The position numbers and the translations under genes are program-made. Shown here piece by piece: positions 49,840 to 61,600 of a stretch of DNA of 64,000 bases; position 1 is the first letter of the stretch; every line of letters starts with the position of its first letter. Source of the stretch: Spirometra erinaceieuropaei (Eukaryota; Platyhelminthes; Cestoda; Diphyllobothriidea; Diphyllobothriidae); assembly GCA_902702965.1 (NCBI GenBank), contig CACRXP010000047.1, positions 950,849 to 1,014,848 of the forward strand, read 5' to 3'. The notes under the pieces are model-generated. The model worked only from the letters and a program-made list of their open reading frames with translations, was not told the DNA's origin and did no database searches.

Positions 49840-50645
49840 TGGTTCGTGAACTTATGTGCCCCGAATCCTGTTTTACCCCGTCAACTTCAGTATTCCTATA
49901 AGGCAGCTACGGTGGATGTAGTTGAGTTTTCCCGTCTGTTTCTAGCAGATCACACAGGTCTCTGCTCCGCATAGCGGCATTTTCAAGGTGAAAGTTTTGT
50001 ACATCTTAGGTTTAATGTTGAGATATGGACCGTTGAAATTCGAGGCGGGCGTCTGCAGCCGGCCGATGACCTAGCTGGTTTTGGAGATCGGGTTGTTCGT
50101 CTTGTCGCCGATTTTAATGTTGTTTAAGATGACGCTGCCTGGGTAAGGGGATGTGCCCAGTGGTACAAGTCAAGTTCCGCCCACGTTGATACTGAAGTTA
50201 GTGTGTTGACGGGCATACAAAGTTTACGCAATCGGACGCGGACAGACACTTACTTCATTACGTGACTGTTCCTGTCGTGGCACTGAGAAAAGATTCGTCT
50301 GCGAAGAGGTGTTCATATGCAGCGATTGTCGGAGTCCACGTAGAAAGTTGCACTCGAGTGTGTTGTGAAGCTGGACGTCGGTCCCGTGAACGTAGGGGAG
50401 GGATCCCAAGGCGCACACAAGGGTAGTCGTTCACCAGGATGACAGAGAACATGAGACTTAAGAGGGTGGGATTGAGGAAACAGCCCTACTTCACTATGCT
50501 GGTCACTGTGACTTCCTCTGAGACCGTTACGTTGTCCTTGACGCACGCAATCGTCCAGTCGGGAAGCTGACGTACCATGTGCCTGAACTGCTCGGGCCAA
50601 GCAGATTTACGCATGATTCTTCGAAGCCCACCGCGATTCATAGTG
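49840..50645 (-). mobile_element. RTE-like retrotransposon, family B, RT remnant
   Basis: Read on the minus strand: NRGGLRRIMRKSAWPEQF, MVRQLPDWTIACVKDNVTV, a stop where the Q of KQGC should be, PTLLSLMFSVILVND, AAYEHLFADESFL (catalytic FADD changed to FADE), then further on VIGRLQTPASN, LNIKPKMYKTF and RSCLIGILKL. The order matches the family with MVRQLHDGM, LFSLMFSAML, FADDCALN and AFGRLQNTVWN. Many stops and frame changes, so it is an old copy. Confidence 0.72.
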
Positions 50646-51360
50646 CATAAGGTATCCAAAAAGGTAGTTTAAAGGCGCGTCCGTATCTCCTCGCAGTTCT
50701 ACACGGCGTCGTCGCAGGCCACGATGGCTTTCAGGGAAACGTCCGTTAAGGCAGTTGCTGCACCGTAAACTAAGATTGTTTCTGCAATGATAAGTAGCTA
50801 GATTTCTCTGTGCTTAGCACATGGTCGCCGGTTTCATTGCAGCTCATAGGGATGAATAATATTCACGTCCTTGAAAGCTCGAAGAACCTATCCTTTGCGC
50901 CATATGCCTTGGAACAACGATGTGGGTTTATCTAACAGCCAATAGCCGCCTTGCTTGTTGAGTTTAACTGGGATCTTGTCCGATCCCGTTTTCCGATGGA
51001 GGGCTGTTGCACGGTTCTGATTGTTTCTGTAAGGGAATGCCGAAGATCCAGGTTTTGAAAGGATGAATAAGTTCTTACCTGACCAAATAAATATGTTGTT
51101 TATTTGGCACCCATAAAATGTAATTTCATTGTAAGTACAATCACATTCGCTAGTGAATTTTAGAACAACTAGACGAACACCGTACAGTGTCCAGTTTTCG
51201 TTTATAAAACAGACGGTCCAAAATGAGGAACGGTTAACAAACCTCGACAAAACAACTTCATATTTGTTTCAAACCGACAAAACGAAGTTAATTTGTGTAG
51301 GCCATAAGGAGAAAAGCTGTCAAACGCACCAACCGCACCAATCGCAATCTCCTTCTTTAA
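50646..51360. other. No recognisable gene
   Basis: Open frames on both strands (50888-51250 -, 51153-51380 +) overlap each other and show no domain. The left portion may be the 5' part of the RTE-like remnant. Confidence 0.4.
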
Positions 51361-51364
51361 TCTA

Positions 51365-52365
51365 CCAAAGACAGCTATGAACATAACTGGGATTTTCTAC
51401 TCCCATTCTGCCTCTAAGCCTACAGGAGCTCAGTCCACTCGTCCACTGGATTCACACCCCACTACCTGTGGACAGGTCGCGAGATACGCCTCCCCGCAAC
51501 TCTTCAATACCCTCTACATACACCTGACCCCACGACCATAACGACCTACGCCTCCCATCTTCATGAAACGATACGTACCGCATACAACTCAGCACGTGAA
51601 ACAGTCGGTGCGTCATGTTCGCATCAAAAAACACATGACCGCCATTCGGTCGGCGCTACACATTATGTGGGCGACTTAGTCATGCACTACAACCCCGTAC
51701 CACCACGCGGAATTTCAGCCAAATCCCACTATCCCTGGCAAGGTCCGTTCGTTATTCTCGATGTTTTGTCACCCTCAAACTACCTCCTCCGCGATGCCCC
51801 GCAATCCCACTCCCCCAATTTTACAACTAACTTTAACAAAGTCAAACTCTGCCGTGGTCGTTTACACCTTTGCACATCAGACTCCCTACCACTCCTTCCA
51901 GACGACCAATTCCCCCCCGTAGCCATCGATGCTACACTTCCCTCAACCGTCGAGACCACTATCCCTTCACCCGTCGACCATGGCAGCACTGAGGATAGTG
52001 CTATATCCTAAGAGGGGAGCTATGTAACAGCCCAAATAGAACATAGGGTTCTAGCCTTGTTTTAATAAGCAAATAAATGCTTATCTTGAAGAGAATCTCG
52101 GACCAATTTCGTCACACGAGCACGCTCAAAGCCGGTGATCTGTATACTCGATAAGTTCCACCCTCGTTTGTTATAGGTTTGTTATTTCGTTGATCATTGT
52201 TTTGCACCTTCTGTCTTTTTACCGGTTAACCCTTTACTCTGATGTAGGTACATAATTTCTCAACGTCGTCTATTTTGTTAGTTCCTGTGTTCAATTCGTT
52301 ATTCGTTTTCTACACACAAGTTTATCTACTCTTATAATAAACTTTATCTTCGGCTCCTGCCTACA
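51365..52365 (+). mobile_element. Ty3/Gypsy LTR element, 3' end only (integrase C-terminus and 3' LTR)
   Basis: In one frame: EHNWDFLLPFCL, a stop, AYRSSVHSSTGFTPHYLWTG, REIRLPATL, then VGDLVMHYNP, KSHYPWQGPFVILDVLSPSNY and the stop at 52009-52011. The SVHSSTGFTPxxLxxGRExRLP block is the end of the Gypsy integrase core, and the GPF/Y-type WQGPFVI is the C-terminal DNA-binding module. A purine-rich tract (aagaggggagct) lies just before the LTR. The integrase N-terminus, RNase H, RT, protease and gag are all missing: frame continuity ends near 51365. One internal stop shows decay. Confidence 0.8.
52023..52365 (+). repeat. Putative 3' LTR of the Gypsy element
   Basis: Begins TGTAACAGCC directly after the polypurine tract and can end at ...CTGCCTACA (52365), giving TG...CA termini and 343 bp. 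An AATAAA signal is present near 52336-52341. No second LTR occurs in the window, so the 3' border is inferred from the termini alone. Confidence 0.6.
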
Positions 52366-52995
52366 CTATTCCCACCCCCTAACGTCAACTCTGATGTGAT
52401 TGAGTCTGTCTGTGAAGAATATTGGATGCTCCATGTTCATATCCTCAAGTTAATCCTCAGGTTGTTAAGAAGGGGAGACTGTCCCCATCCAATATCGCTT
52501 CGCCCCCTAGTGGCCCATCCGGAACGGACGCTACAACAGGTAAATATAGACATGGTAAATATAGGTAACATAGACATGTGGGACAGGACCGTCCTGCAAG
52601 GGAGAGTATCTAGGGGTTCGAAAATTTCCTCGTCAAGGTAGGATTCTCAAAGCGGATGATAGTAGTCACTTCAGGCGCGATCACGCTTTTTTAGAATGAC
52701 AGCAGAATCAACTAAGGTGCAAAGACAGGAAGAACCTACTGCCATCGGTCTCAGTCAGCTTCGAGTCCAAGCCAGAGGGGCATTAAAGGTTTTAAGGACC
52801 ATAAAGGTGCAAGGAGATGCGACCAGAATATATATTTGCTGACAGACCAAATTAGACGCAGATGGCGAAAACAGAGGGATCCGCCGTGCTCGTTAACAAA
52901 TCCCTAGGGGTCGGAATTATGAAATGACATTAAAGGCAGCAAAAATTAACGCTGCAAAGGGGATCACTAGCTGCAGATGCAGTAGCCATATGAAG

Positions 52996-53290
52996 TCAGA
53001 TAATTAAAAAAATTAAATAAGAGTTCACATTTGAACAAGAGAGGTATGTATTATATGGTATTAGATAGCAGGGATAGCGCAGAAGTTGAGTGTTCGGTAA
53101 CCAGACGGTCAATAATGACTTTACGACCTTTAAGGTAAGTTTCATACGCAATTTCGATTTCAATAGCGATGATTTTGGCCAAGAAATGTAGCAATATGTT
53201 GTAAAAGTAGAAAGTAATAAGGTATAAGGAAAGGCATTGAACGACAAAGAATGTGTCAAGACGAGGTAATTCCTAGAGGTAAACCGCACG
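52996..53290 (-). mobile_element. CR1-like RT C-terminal scrap
   Basis: The minus-strand frame contains SSLLKSKLRMKLTLKVVKSLLTVWLPNTQL, read in two pieces (LLKSKLRMKLT and VKSLLTVWLPNTQL), closely parallel to LIFKSKLRNHLT and IKALLTVSFPNTQI at the C-terminus of the CR1-like copy at 19.2-20.2 kb. Only the last 35 or so residues are recognisable. Confidence 0.6.
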
Positions 53291-54000
53291 CTAAAGTCAC
53301 GTAAATTAATGCGTAAAGAAGAATGCCGGCTGCGAGCAAGTGTATGCTAATTCCTTTTAAGTGCTTAATAAATAACGCTTAAAGGCTATTTCCGGCATTC
53401 AGCACACATATCCTTCAACTATGGTTGGCATTCGACGACGCCTGGTGTCGAACCGCTGAGCAACTCATCCGTTCACCAGTCCTTTCAGAGACTATATTGA
53501 AAGCTCGAATTTGCAGACTAAGTAAGCAATGAGGAAGAAGGATAGATAACATAAGTCATTTAAATTCTTCATGATCTTGTGTTCTACTAGGCCATTTGTT
53601 AAGGCACAGCAACGGCAAGGCGCCATCTATGAGCACGGAGTGTCACGATAAGTCGTACAAAAGGAATCCACTGACAACCTCCAGCATACTAGCCACATTC
53701 TAAAAGTAAATTCCCATAAGGAGATTTCGAATTTAATGAAAATTTAAGTAGCTAATTGAAAAGTAGTAGAATAAATAATTGCATCTACAGATAATTAATT
53801 GCGGTTCTACTAATAAAACCTCGTGCCTCGCATATGGTCCTTTTGGATTTGAAGTTTCTTTAGATTTCAAATAATCAAATGGTGTGCACGAAATTTGTCC
53901 CCTTGGTTTGCGCGATACTTTTTCTAGCAGCTTTGTCGATCTGATCGCCCATTTCTAGAAAAACTGGGATGAATATCTAAATGAGGGTTCCCTGCCAACA

Positions 54001-55267
54001 CCTGGCCACACCTTGCTTTCTGTGCATTTGTTAATTCTGCGTGTCAGAGGAATGTCACATACCAGGAAATGCTAGTATCTACTGGGCCGATTATTGCCAG
54101 TGGTGGCGCGGTTTGAGATTTTTGTTTATCCGACCTAGTTATGATGAATTCTCTTTTATATTATTAAAAAATAATGGTTGAATATAACAAAATGTTATTC
54201 TGGCATCTTGATGCATTGTGCTCACAGATATTCTATAAATTGCCTCTTTAAATGACATATCTTAAGAAGTGCAAGTGACATTGTGCATTCAGGCCGATAC
54301 TTCGACGATTATTCCCGAAGAATGTACTTCAATTTCGCGAATTGGTCCGCTAAAAAATTAAAGAAGAATAAATTGAAAATAGGATTTAATGTCTGCAAAG
54401 TACACAAAAAATTAAAATATACACTGGCGGGTCAAATGCCTTGACGCTGCGTCGTGCACTAACTAAAAAAGACGATGCATGTGTCTGGGTTTTTAGTAAA
54501 TACTAGTAATATAGAAAAATGCAGCATTTTAATGCCTGTTTATCTAAAAGACGAAGAAGAAAATCAGAAATCATAGGTAAGGAGAAAATTTGTTATTCAT
54601 CATTTGTGGAAAAATACTTTGAGAGTTTACTGTATCGTTGAAACATATGCTATTTAGTTTAGGTTTAGGCTATTCTTAAATTTTCATTGGATTCTGCAGG
54701 AGTCCTTCGTCCCACTTTTGAAGGAATTTCAGCTGCTCCAACAGCTCCGGCCTACAACCTAGCTATATTGCAAAGCGACTCTATACTTTTGATGGCAAAC
54801 ACTCGTGCACTCAGTATACGCAAAAATTTAATTGTACTCTATATGCTGAATAAAGAACAAGAAAAGGTCTTTATAAATTTACCTTGCCCGTAAATAAATA
54901 TGAAAATAAAGACCTAGTACTCAAAATTATGCTCGTCAAAGACGTCAACAATGAATTGCTCAGGAATTCTTCTTTTGTGTGATTTAAGAATTTAGCTGTT
55001 GCAAGTGCTCTTGTGCGGAAAATGTTTTTTTTTCGCCATTTACAAGGATATCTGCGTACCTGCATTGCAATAGTTACGTCGTCTTTGACTCAACACTCTG
55101 TACTATATTTCAGTATTATTTGCTTTTATCGCTCAGAACATAAACGAAGATCAAGCAGATATCTAGGAACGTGAGTGTAAATTTCAAAATTGTCATCATT
55201 AACGAGGAAGAAATTTCTTTCAGGTCTAGGAAGGTTACCCTCTGTCTTTATATCTCTCGAGTGCGGG
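54001..55267. repeat. 1.27-kb imperfect tandem duplication, unit 1
   Basis: Matches 55534-56830 at an offset of about 1.57 kb over its whole length, starting from the shared tgctttctgtg...cgtgtcagagg segment and ending at tctttatatctc..agtgcggg. AT-rich, no coding frame common to both copies (a 68-codon frame at 54687-54893 is interrupted in the other). Confidence 0.85.
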
Positions 55268-55533
55268 TATGGAGTAGGAATTGGTCAGCTGTATCGATCT
55301 CGCGTGCGCACAGTCAGCGTAAAAGTGCCGTCCATGTGGGCATGAACATGACCGACTTAAACAAGGCCAATATTTGCCTTTGTGAAAAATAACTTTCTAT
55401 CTATTTTATACGACTAAAAACGCATTATACAAGCTAAAAAGCTTATATTAAAGGATAATAGAACAAAATCTGTCTAAAATAATACAGAAAGACGTGATTA
55501 TAAAGGATGGAAATTCTCCAAAATTTGGGCGGG

Positions 55534-56830
55534 ACCTGGCCCCATCTAGCCCCGTCTAACCCCCGGGGCCATGTGTTGGCATGGAGAGTTGCTTTCTGTG
55601 TTATTGTTAATTATGCGTGTCAGAGGGATGTCAAACACCAGAAAATGGTAGTACCTACTAGGCGAAGTATCGCTATTGGTGTCATTGTTTGATATTTTCG
55701 ATTATCCGATAGACTTATAAAGAATTATCTTTTATTTATTAAAACTAATAGTTGAATATAACAAAATTTTATTCTTAATGCATTGTGCTCACGGATATGT
55801 TATAAACCACCTCTTTCGCTGACATATCTAAAGAAGCCCGAGTGACATTGTTAATTCAGATGAATCACTGGGGATTCTGCCCAAAGTATTTACTTCAATT
55901 TCGCGAATTGGTCCGCTAAGAAATCAAAGACGAATAAATTGAAAATAGAATTTTACGTCCGAAAAGTACCCAAAAAACTCTAAAATATGAAATGGCGGGC
56001 CAGATGCCCTGACAATGCGTCGTGCAGTAGCAAAAACGATGATGCATGGGTCTGAGTTTTCAGTAAATACTAGGAATATAGAAAAACACGCATTTTATAT
56101 GCCTGTTTATCTAAAAAACCAAGAGGAAAATTAAAGAACGTTGGTAAGAAGAAACTTTATTATTTGTCATAAGTAGAAAAATACTTTGAGAGTTTACCGT
56201 ATCGCTGAAACATAAACTAATTAGTTTAGGTTTAGGCTAGTTTTAAATTCTCATTGAATTCCACAGGAGTCCTTCGTCCGATTTTTGAAATAAATGAAAC
56301 TGCCCCATCAGTTCAGGCCTAAAACCTAGCTCTATTTCACAGTGACTCTATACCTTTGATAGCAAACATTTATGCAGTCGGTATACGCAAAATTTAAATT
56401 GTTCTCTATGTACTAAATAAAACCCAGAAAAGGTCTTGATAAGTTTGCATTGCCTGAAAAAGATATGAAAATAAAGATCTTATACTCAAAATTATGTCCG
56501 TCAAAAACTCCAACAATGAATGGCTCATGAATACTTTTCACGCGTGATTTAAGAATTCAGCTGTTGCAGGTGGTCTTCTGCAGGAAATGTTTTTTTCGCC
56601 ATTTACAAGGATATCGGCGCACCTACACTGCAATAATTGCATCGTCTTTAACTCAAAACACTGTATTATTTTTCAGTATTATGTGCTTTAATCACTCAGA
56701 ACCTAAACTCAGATCAAGCAGATATCTAGCAACGACAGTGCAAATTCAAAAATTATCATAATTAACCAGGAAGGAGTCGCTTTCAAGTTTAGGAAGGTAA
56801 CCCTCAGTCTTTATATCTCCCAAGTGCGGG
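55534..56830. repeat. 1.27-kb imperfect tandem duplication, unit 2
   Basis: Second copy of 54001-55267 with many substitutions and small indels. It is preceded by a CG-rich block (55541-55570, tctagccccgtctaacccc) that in reverse complement resembles 13688-13718. The pair could be two insertions of one non-coding element or an old segmental duplication. Confidence 0.85.
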
Positions 56831-57349
56831 CGCATAGACATTAAAATTTCCCCTAATTCTTAGCGGCAGACGGGCCGCTAAAAGCTATGTAGGCGAAGTA
56901 CATGGAAGCCAAGTGTGATATTTTTTCTAGTTTGTTCAGTAAATGGATAACCATGGCAATAATATGTGTTAATTTCAGTGCACATGACTATTAACATAGA
57001 AGGTAAGAATGTTTCCTTCCAATAACGTTTGGCTCAAAACATTTGTTTGCCAAAAATATAACAACGCGCGGAGTCCGTTCAGAGTTTTACGCACTAATAG
57101 GCAGCTGATTAAAATTAAACAAAGCTACCTCCTCCAATGCATCGGCTAATATGTGAGCGGTCGGAATTTTACATTAATTAACAAGGCTTCAGGCAATCAA
57201 CTCCCAGTTGGCTTGCGTCGTTGACTGTATAAGTAGACTGGCTTCCATTTAAGTGCAGAACGAACAATTTATTACGAAAGATACTGTCTAATAATTTCGA
57301 CTCTTGAGATATCGACATCAGTGGATGCTGCGTAAGACCACTCTAACTA

Positions 57350-58345
57350 CAGTGCGTGACCTATCTCATGAAATGTTGGCTGAAATTCTGAAATGCGTTT
57401 TCGATTAGGAAGGATTACTTGGTCGCGCTTGTAATACTGATTATCTTAAGGCATACTCTTATAACATTTTGAACTTGTCAAGATGTCGGCTTTTAAATGC
57501 ATTTCTTTTCAATCTCCTGTAGAAAGCGTGCTTGGTAAAAAATGACTACTTAAGTAGCATGCATCTTTCCCATTGATTTTCGATGGTCTTGCTAATTCAA
57601 ATATATTTTATAGAAACCACGAACAAAAATATGCTTTCTTTTAGTCAATCAATAGAGAATTACGTCTTCTTTATATTTTATACTTAAGGACGGAGTATAA
57701 TTAAGTTTTAAAAAAGTTTCTAATTAAGAGACTTTTTAAAACCGCGAAATGTACATTCACATAGCATCGTACCTGGCCGTTTATCACTGCTCCTCATGAA
57801 GTGTACAACATGATCCGCAACCATTGCAAAATTTTATGAACTCTATATGATATCTCTTTAATGGCATGGAAAAATAGTTGATTTTCTTTACGCGGAACGC
57901 ATGCACCTTGTAGAATGAAATCATTAAGCGCTAATGCAATGAATGATCAGGCTGCAAATTTTTCGGCAATTAGAAAACTTTTTTACAACCTGATTATCTT
58001 CCTTTCTTAAGTATAAAGTATAAAGAAGACTTGATTCTCTATTGATTGATTAAAAGAAAGCATATTTTTGTTCGTGGTTTCTATAAAATATATTTGAATT
58101 TGCAAGACCATCGAAAATCAATGGAAAAAATGCATGCTACTTAAGTAGTAATTTTTTTACCGAACACGCTTTCTACTGGAGATTGAAAAGAAGTGCATTT
58201 AAAAGCCGACATCTTGACAAGTCCAAAATGTTATAAGAGTATGCCACAAGATAATCAATATCATAACCGCGACCAAGTAATCCTTCCTAATCGAAAACGC
58301 ATTTCAGAATTTCAGCCAACATTTCATGAGATAGGTCACGCACTG
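57350..58345. mobile_element. TA-type inverted-repeat element, copy 3 (best preserved)
   Basis: Flanked by TA on both sides (57348-57349 and 58346-58347). The left arm from cagtgcgtgacctatctcatg and the right arm ending catgagataggtcacgcactg are near-perfect reverse complements for about 390 bp, for example acttaagtag, gaaagcatatttttgttcgtgg and caatagagaat are mirrored. 996 bp in all, no coding frame. It ends 310 bp upstream of the FAM221A start and could influence its promoter. Confidence 0.85.
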
Positions 58346-58654
58346 TACAAGCCAATTCACGCGCAAGCCACCGTCCCGCGCCCCGTGTTTTGGGGCAAAT
58401 GGCGGAAATCCTCGTTTGCTACGGTCGAACGGACTATGTTGACTTGCAAGATGCTCATAACAGGTCGAGCAATTGGTGGTTAGCGTAGCCGCAAGGGACG
58501 TGTCGTTTTTGCCCCCCATGCCAAGAGGGCGATTTCCTATCTAAGATAGCCACCACAACTATCCATAATTGTTGTAAGTAAACGCTTTCAGTGCAACGAA
58601 ATCTCCTAGCCTTCAATATACTTTCTACTTCCTGATGATAGATGCACAGTAAAT

Positions 58655-61600
58655 ATGGCAGGTTCACTGATTACTGCCGCCCTAAAGGAGTTCGCTTCTT
58701 TCACTTTTAGAAGAAAAAGGAACATGACGGGCGGTGGCGGTGGTGGTGGGACCATCCATATCACAGCTGATCAAGCTCGTGCAATTGACGAATATGAGGA
58801 ATACCACAGGTTTTTGTGTTTATTCACCTCATCTGCATAGAATCGTGGGCGATGATGACAATGGAAGAACGTTTACGCCTGAGGAATATGAAGCCTATAA
58901 AAGACGCGTTATCCCTATTGTAAGTAAATCTCCGGGCCTCCAGTTTCTAGGCGGTCTGGTGAAGCGTTTGAAAAACAGAATCTACGTATCCTGGGTGAAC
59001 CCGAATGGAATCGATTGCATTCTGACAGGGCCTGAAACTGAGTGCTTCTGTGGACACAGGTACTTTTTGATTTGTGAATAGAAATGCATCATTTTAAAAG
59101 GTATCGGCAGCACAAGACGGACTTTGAGACAATTCCGGAGGCAAGACCGATCCCGCAGCCCTGCAATAAGTGCCGCTGCAAGTGCTACCACCTTATGCCC
59201 AAACTGGGAACTTCAGTTGTTCGCTGTCACTGCAAACACGAATCGACGGATCATGACATTGTATGTCTTATTTATCGATTCAAGCGCACTGAAAGTACGA
59301 GACCTCTGACATGCTTAAGATCAAGGTTTGTAGCTGTCCACTTTCCCCGCCGCCTACCCATGCCCACACCTAGTCAGCCGGCGCTGTGTGCATGCGTGTG
59401 GCTCGGTCGATCGATATTTTTCTATTCCTTGATTGGTCGCAAGCGCACACAGCTCAGGAGCGGCCATAAACCTTGCTTCGTGTCTAATGTCCGACACTGC
59501 TTTTGCCCGCTGAGCTACATATGCACTCTCATCAGAGGTTATTCTCCCTATAGTTAACTACAGTACAGTAGATATGTTATCCCATGAAACGTTACTCGAC
59601 ATTCTAATATATATTTTCGATTTGAGGAGATTACTCAAGTTGTGTTATAAAATTAAGTATCATGCAGCTTAATCTCAAGGTATTTCAGTCACGTTCATAT
59701 GCTAGCCTTTGCATAACTTTCGTATACTTAGTTTGGTGGTTTGCTTCAGGAAGCCAAAGCGTCGGTGTGCGGCCATTCCTGAGTGAATAAACACCCGATC
59801 TGCAGCTACAGAGAATGACAGGTGACGAGTCACTGATGAACTTCGGTTAGATGAAGCGCTTATGACCCATCGGGTAGGCCCCAGTGGTGGACCAGCTGCG
59901 CCAGGTGTGTGAGCGCGTGTTTGTGTTTCCGTCCCCAGCTGATGGTCAGCGTTATGATTGGCTAAATGANNNNNNNNNNNNNNNNNNNNNNNNNNNNNNN
60001 NNNNNNNNNNNNNNNNNNNNNNNNNNNNNNNNNNNNNNNNNNNNNNNNNNNNNNNNNNNNNNNNNNNNNNNNNNNNNNNNNNNNNNNNNNNNNNNNNNNN
60101 NNNNNNNNNNNNNNNNNNNNNNNNNNNNNNNNNNNNNNNNNNNNNNNNNNNNNNNNNNNNNNNNNNNNNNNNNNNNNNNNNNNNNNNNNNNNNNNNNNNN
60201 NNNNNNNNNNNNNNNNNNNNNNNNNNNNNNNNNNNNNNNNNNNNNNNNNNNNNNNNNNNNNNNNNNNNNNNNNNNNNNNNNNNNNNNNNNNNNNNNNNNN
60301 NNNNNNNNNNNNNNNNNNNNNNNNNNNNNNNNNNNNNNNNNNNNNNNNNNNNNNNNNNNNNNNNNNNNNNNNNNNNNNNNNNNNNNNNNNNNNNNNNNNN
60401 NNNNNNNNNNNNNNNNNNNNNNNNTCCCAAGGCATTTCAGTCACGCTCAGATGTTGGCCTTTACATAAGTTTCGTATGGTTCGTTTAGTTGTTTGCTTCG
60501 GGAAGCCAATGCGTTGGTGTGCGGCCATTCCTGAATGAATAAACACCCGATCTGCAGCTACAGAGAATGACAGGTGACGAGTCACTGATGAACTTTGGTT
60601 AGATGAAGCGCTTATGGCCCATCGGGTAGGCCCCAGTAGTGCCCAGCTGCGCCAGGTGTGTGAGCGCGTGTTTGTGTTTCCGTTCCCAACTGATGGTCAG
60701 CGCTATGATTGGCTAAATGAAGGCACAATAAGCCCGAAACAGTGTTGTATCAATCTACCGTTCAGCCTCAAATGGGAAAATACATAGTATTTAAGTAATC
60801 GTACTCTACAGAGTGTAGCTTTTTGCGGGCAGCTGAAAAGGAACTCACTGAAGAGCCGACGTCCTGATGTGACTGAAATGCCTAAGGACTATGCCGCATG
60901 ACAATTAATTTTTTGACCCTAATTAAATAATCACTTCCTGTCGAAAACATATTTCGGAGTTTCGGCCAACATTTTATGAGGTAGCAAATCTAGTGTAAAT
61001 AAGTAATGAAGCGGCACTTATGGAAAGCCCCATCCTGTTGTTTTCCGCGGCGATGTTACCAGTGGGTTTTCAAGGAGGATTTCATCTTTAAAAAGTGAAA
61101 TGCATAATGCATGACCTTTTGTAAACCTTTGTCATTTTTCTCTCCTTCAGCTAACACCCTACCTCTGCAAAAGACCCAACTGTAAGTGCCAAGGATTTAA
61201 AACAAGCCTGACATGTGATTGCGGGTTCCCAGCTTACCAACACAAGGACGTGGTAAGTATAAGGTCCTGGTTTTCGTACCACCGGTACTTGCAAATGAGA
61301 CATACTGCGTAAATAAAACAGGTTCGACTGAAGTCTGTTGAGTAAAAATTTTATATGCTGGCAGCTGAACTTTTTAACGAACTTACATGCAGCAGAATAT
61401 TGGTCCCCAAATAAACTAATTGCTAATGACGGTAGCAAGAACCGTATGTCAGCCAATCGTGCTGAAGAACAGCCCATGCTGCCGAGGAATATTTAAGGAC
61501 TGTTGTCATTCGAACTCCCGCCCAACTACCAGCAACCGCCGATCTTACATGTGTTTATGCTACTTTCAACGAATGAGTAGACGTTTGTGTTTATTTCTTA

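Larger units (their letters stand above)
59566..60995. mobile_element. TA-type inverted-repeat element, copy 4, with internal tandem repeat and gap
   Basis: Left end ta|cagtagatatgttatcccatg, right end acattttatgaggtagcaaatctagtg|ta. Arms are partly mirrored (cagtcacgttcatatgctagcc against gaagagccgacgtcctgatgtgactg). The middle is occupied by a 297-bp repeat unit found on both sides of the N gap. The whole element lies in intron 4 of FAM221A (59261-61150). Confidence 0.75.

Noticed and set aside
58920..58950. A 31-bp intron ending at ttctag in FAM221A, the same length as intron 1
   Set aside because: Splicing there gives ATT-GCG-GTC-TGG-TGA, an immediate stop. The 45-bp version ending at gtgaag restores the conserved RLKNRIYVSW.
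59702..60585. Long open frames across the N gap
   Set aside because: They consist almost wholly of undetermined bases and are artefacts.
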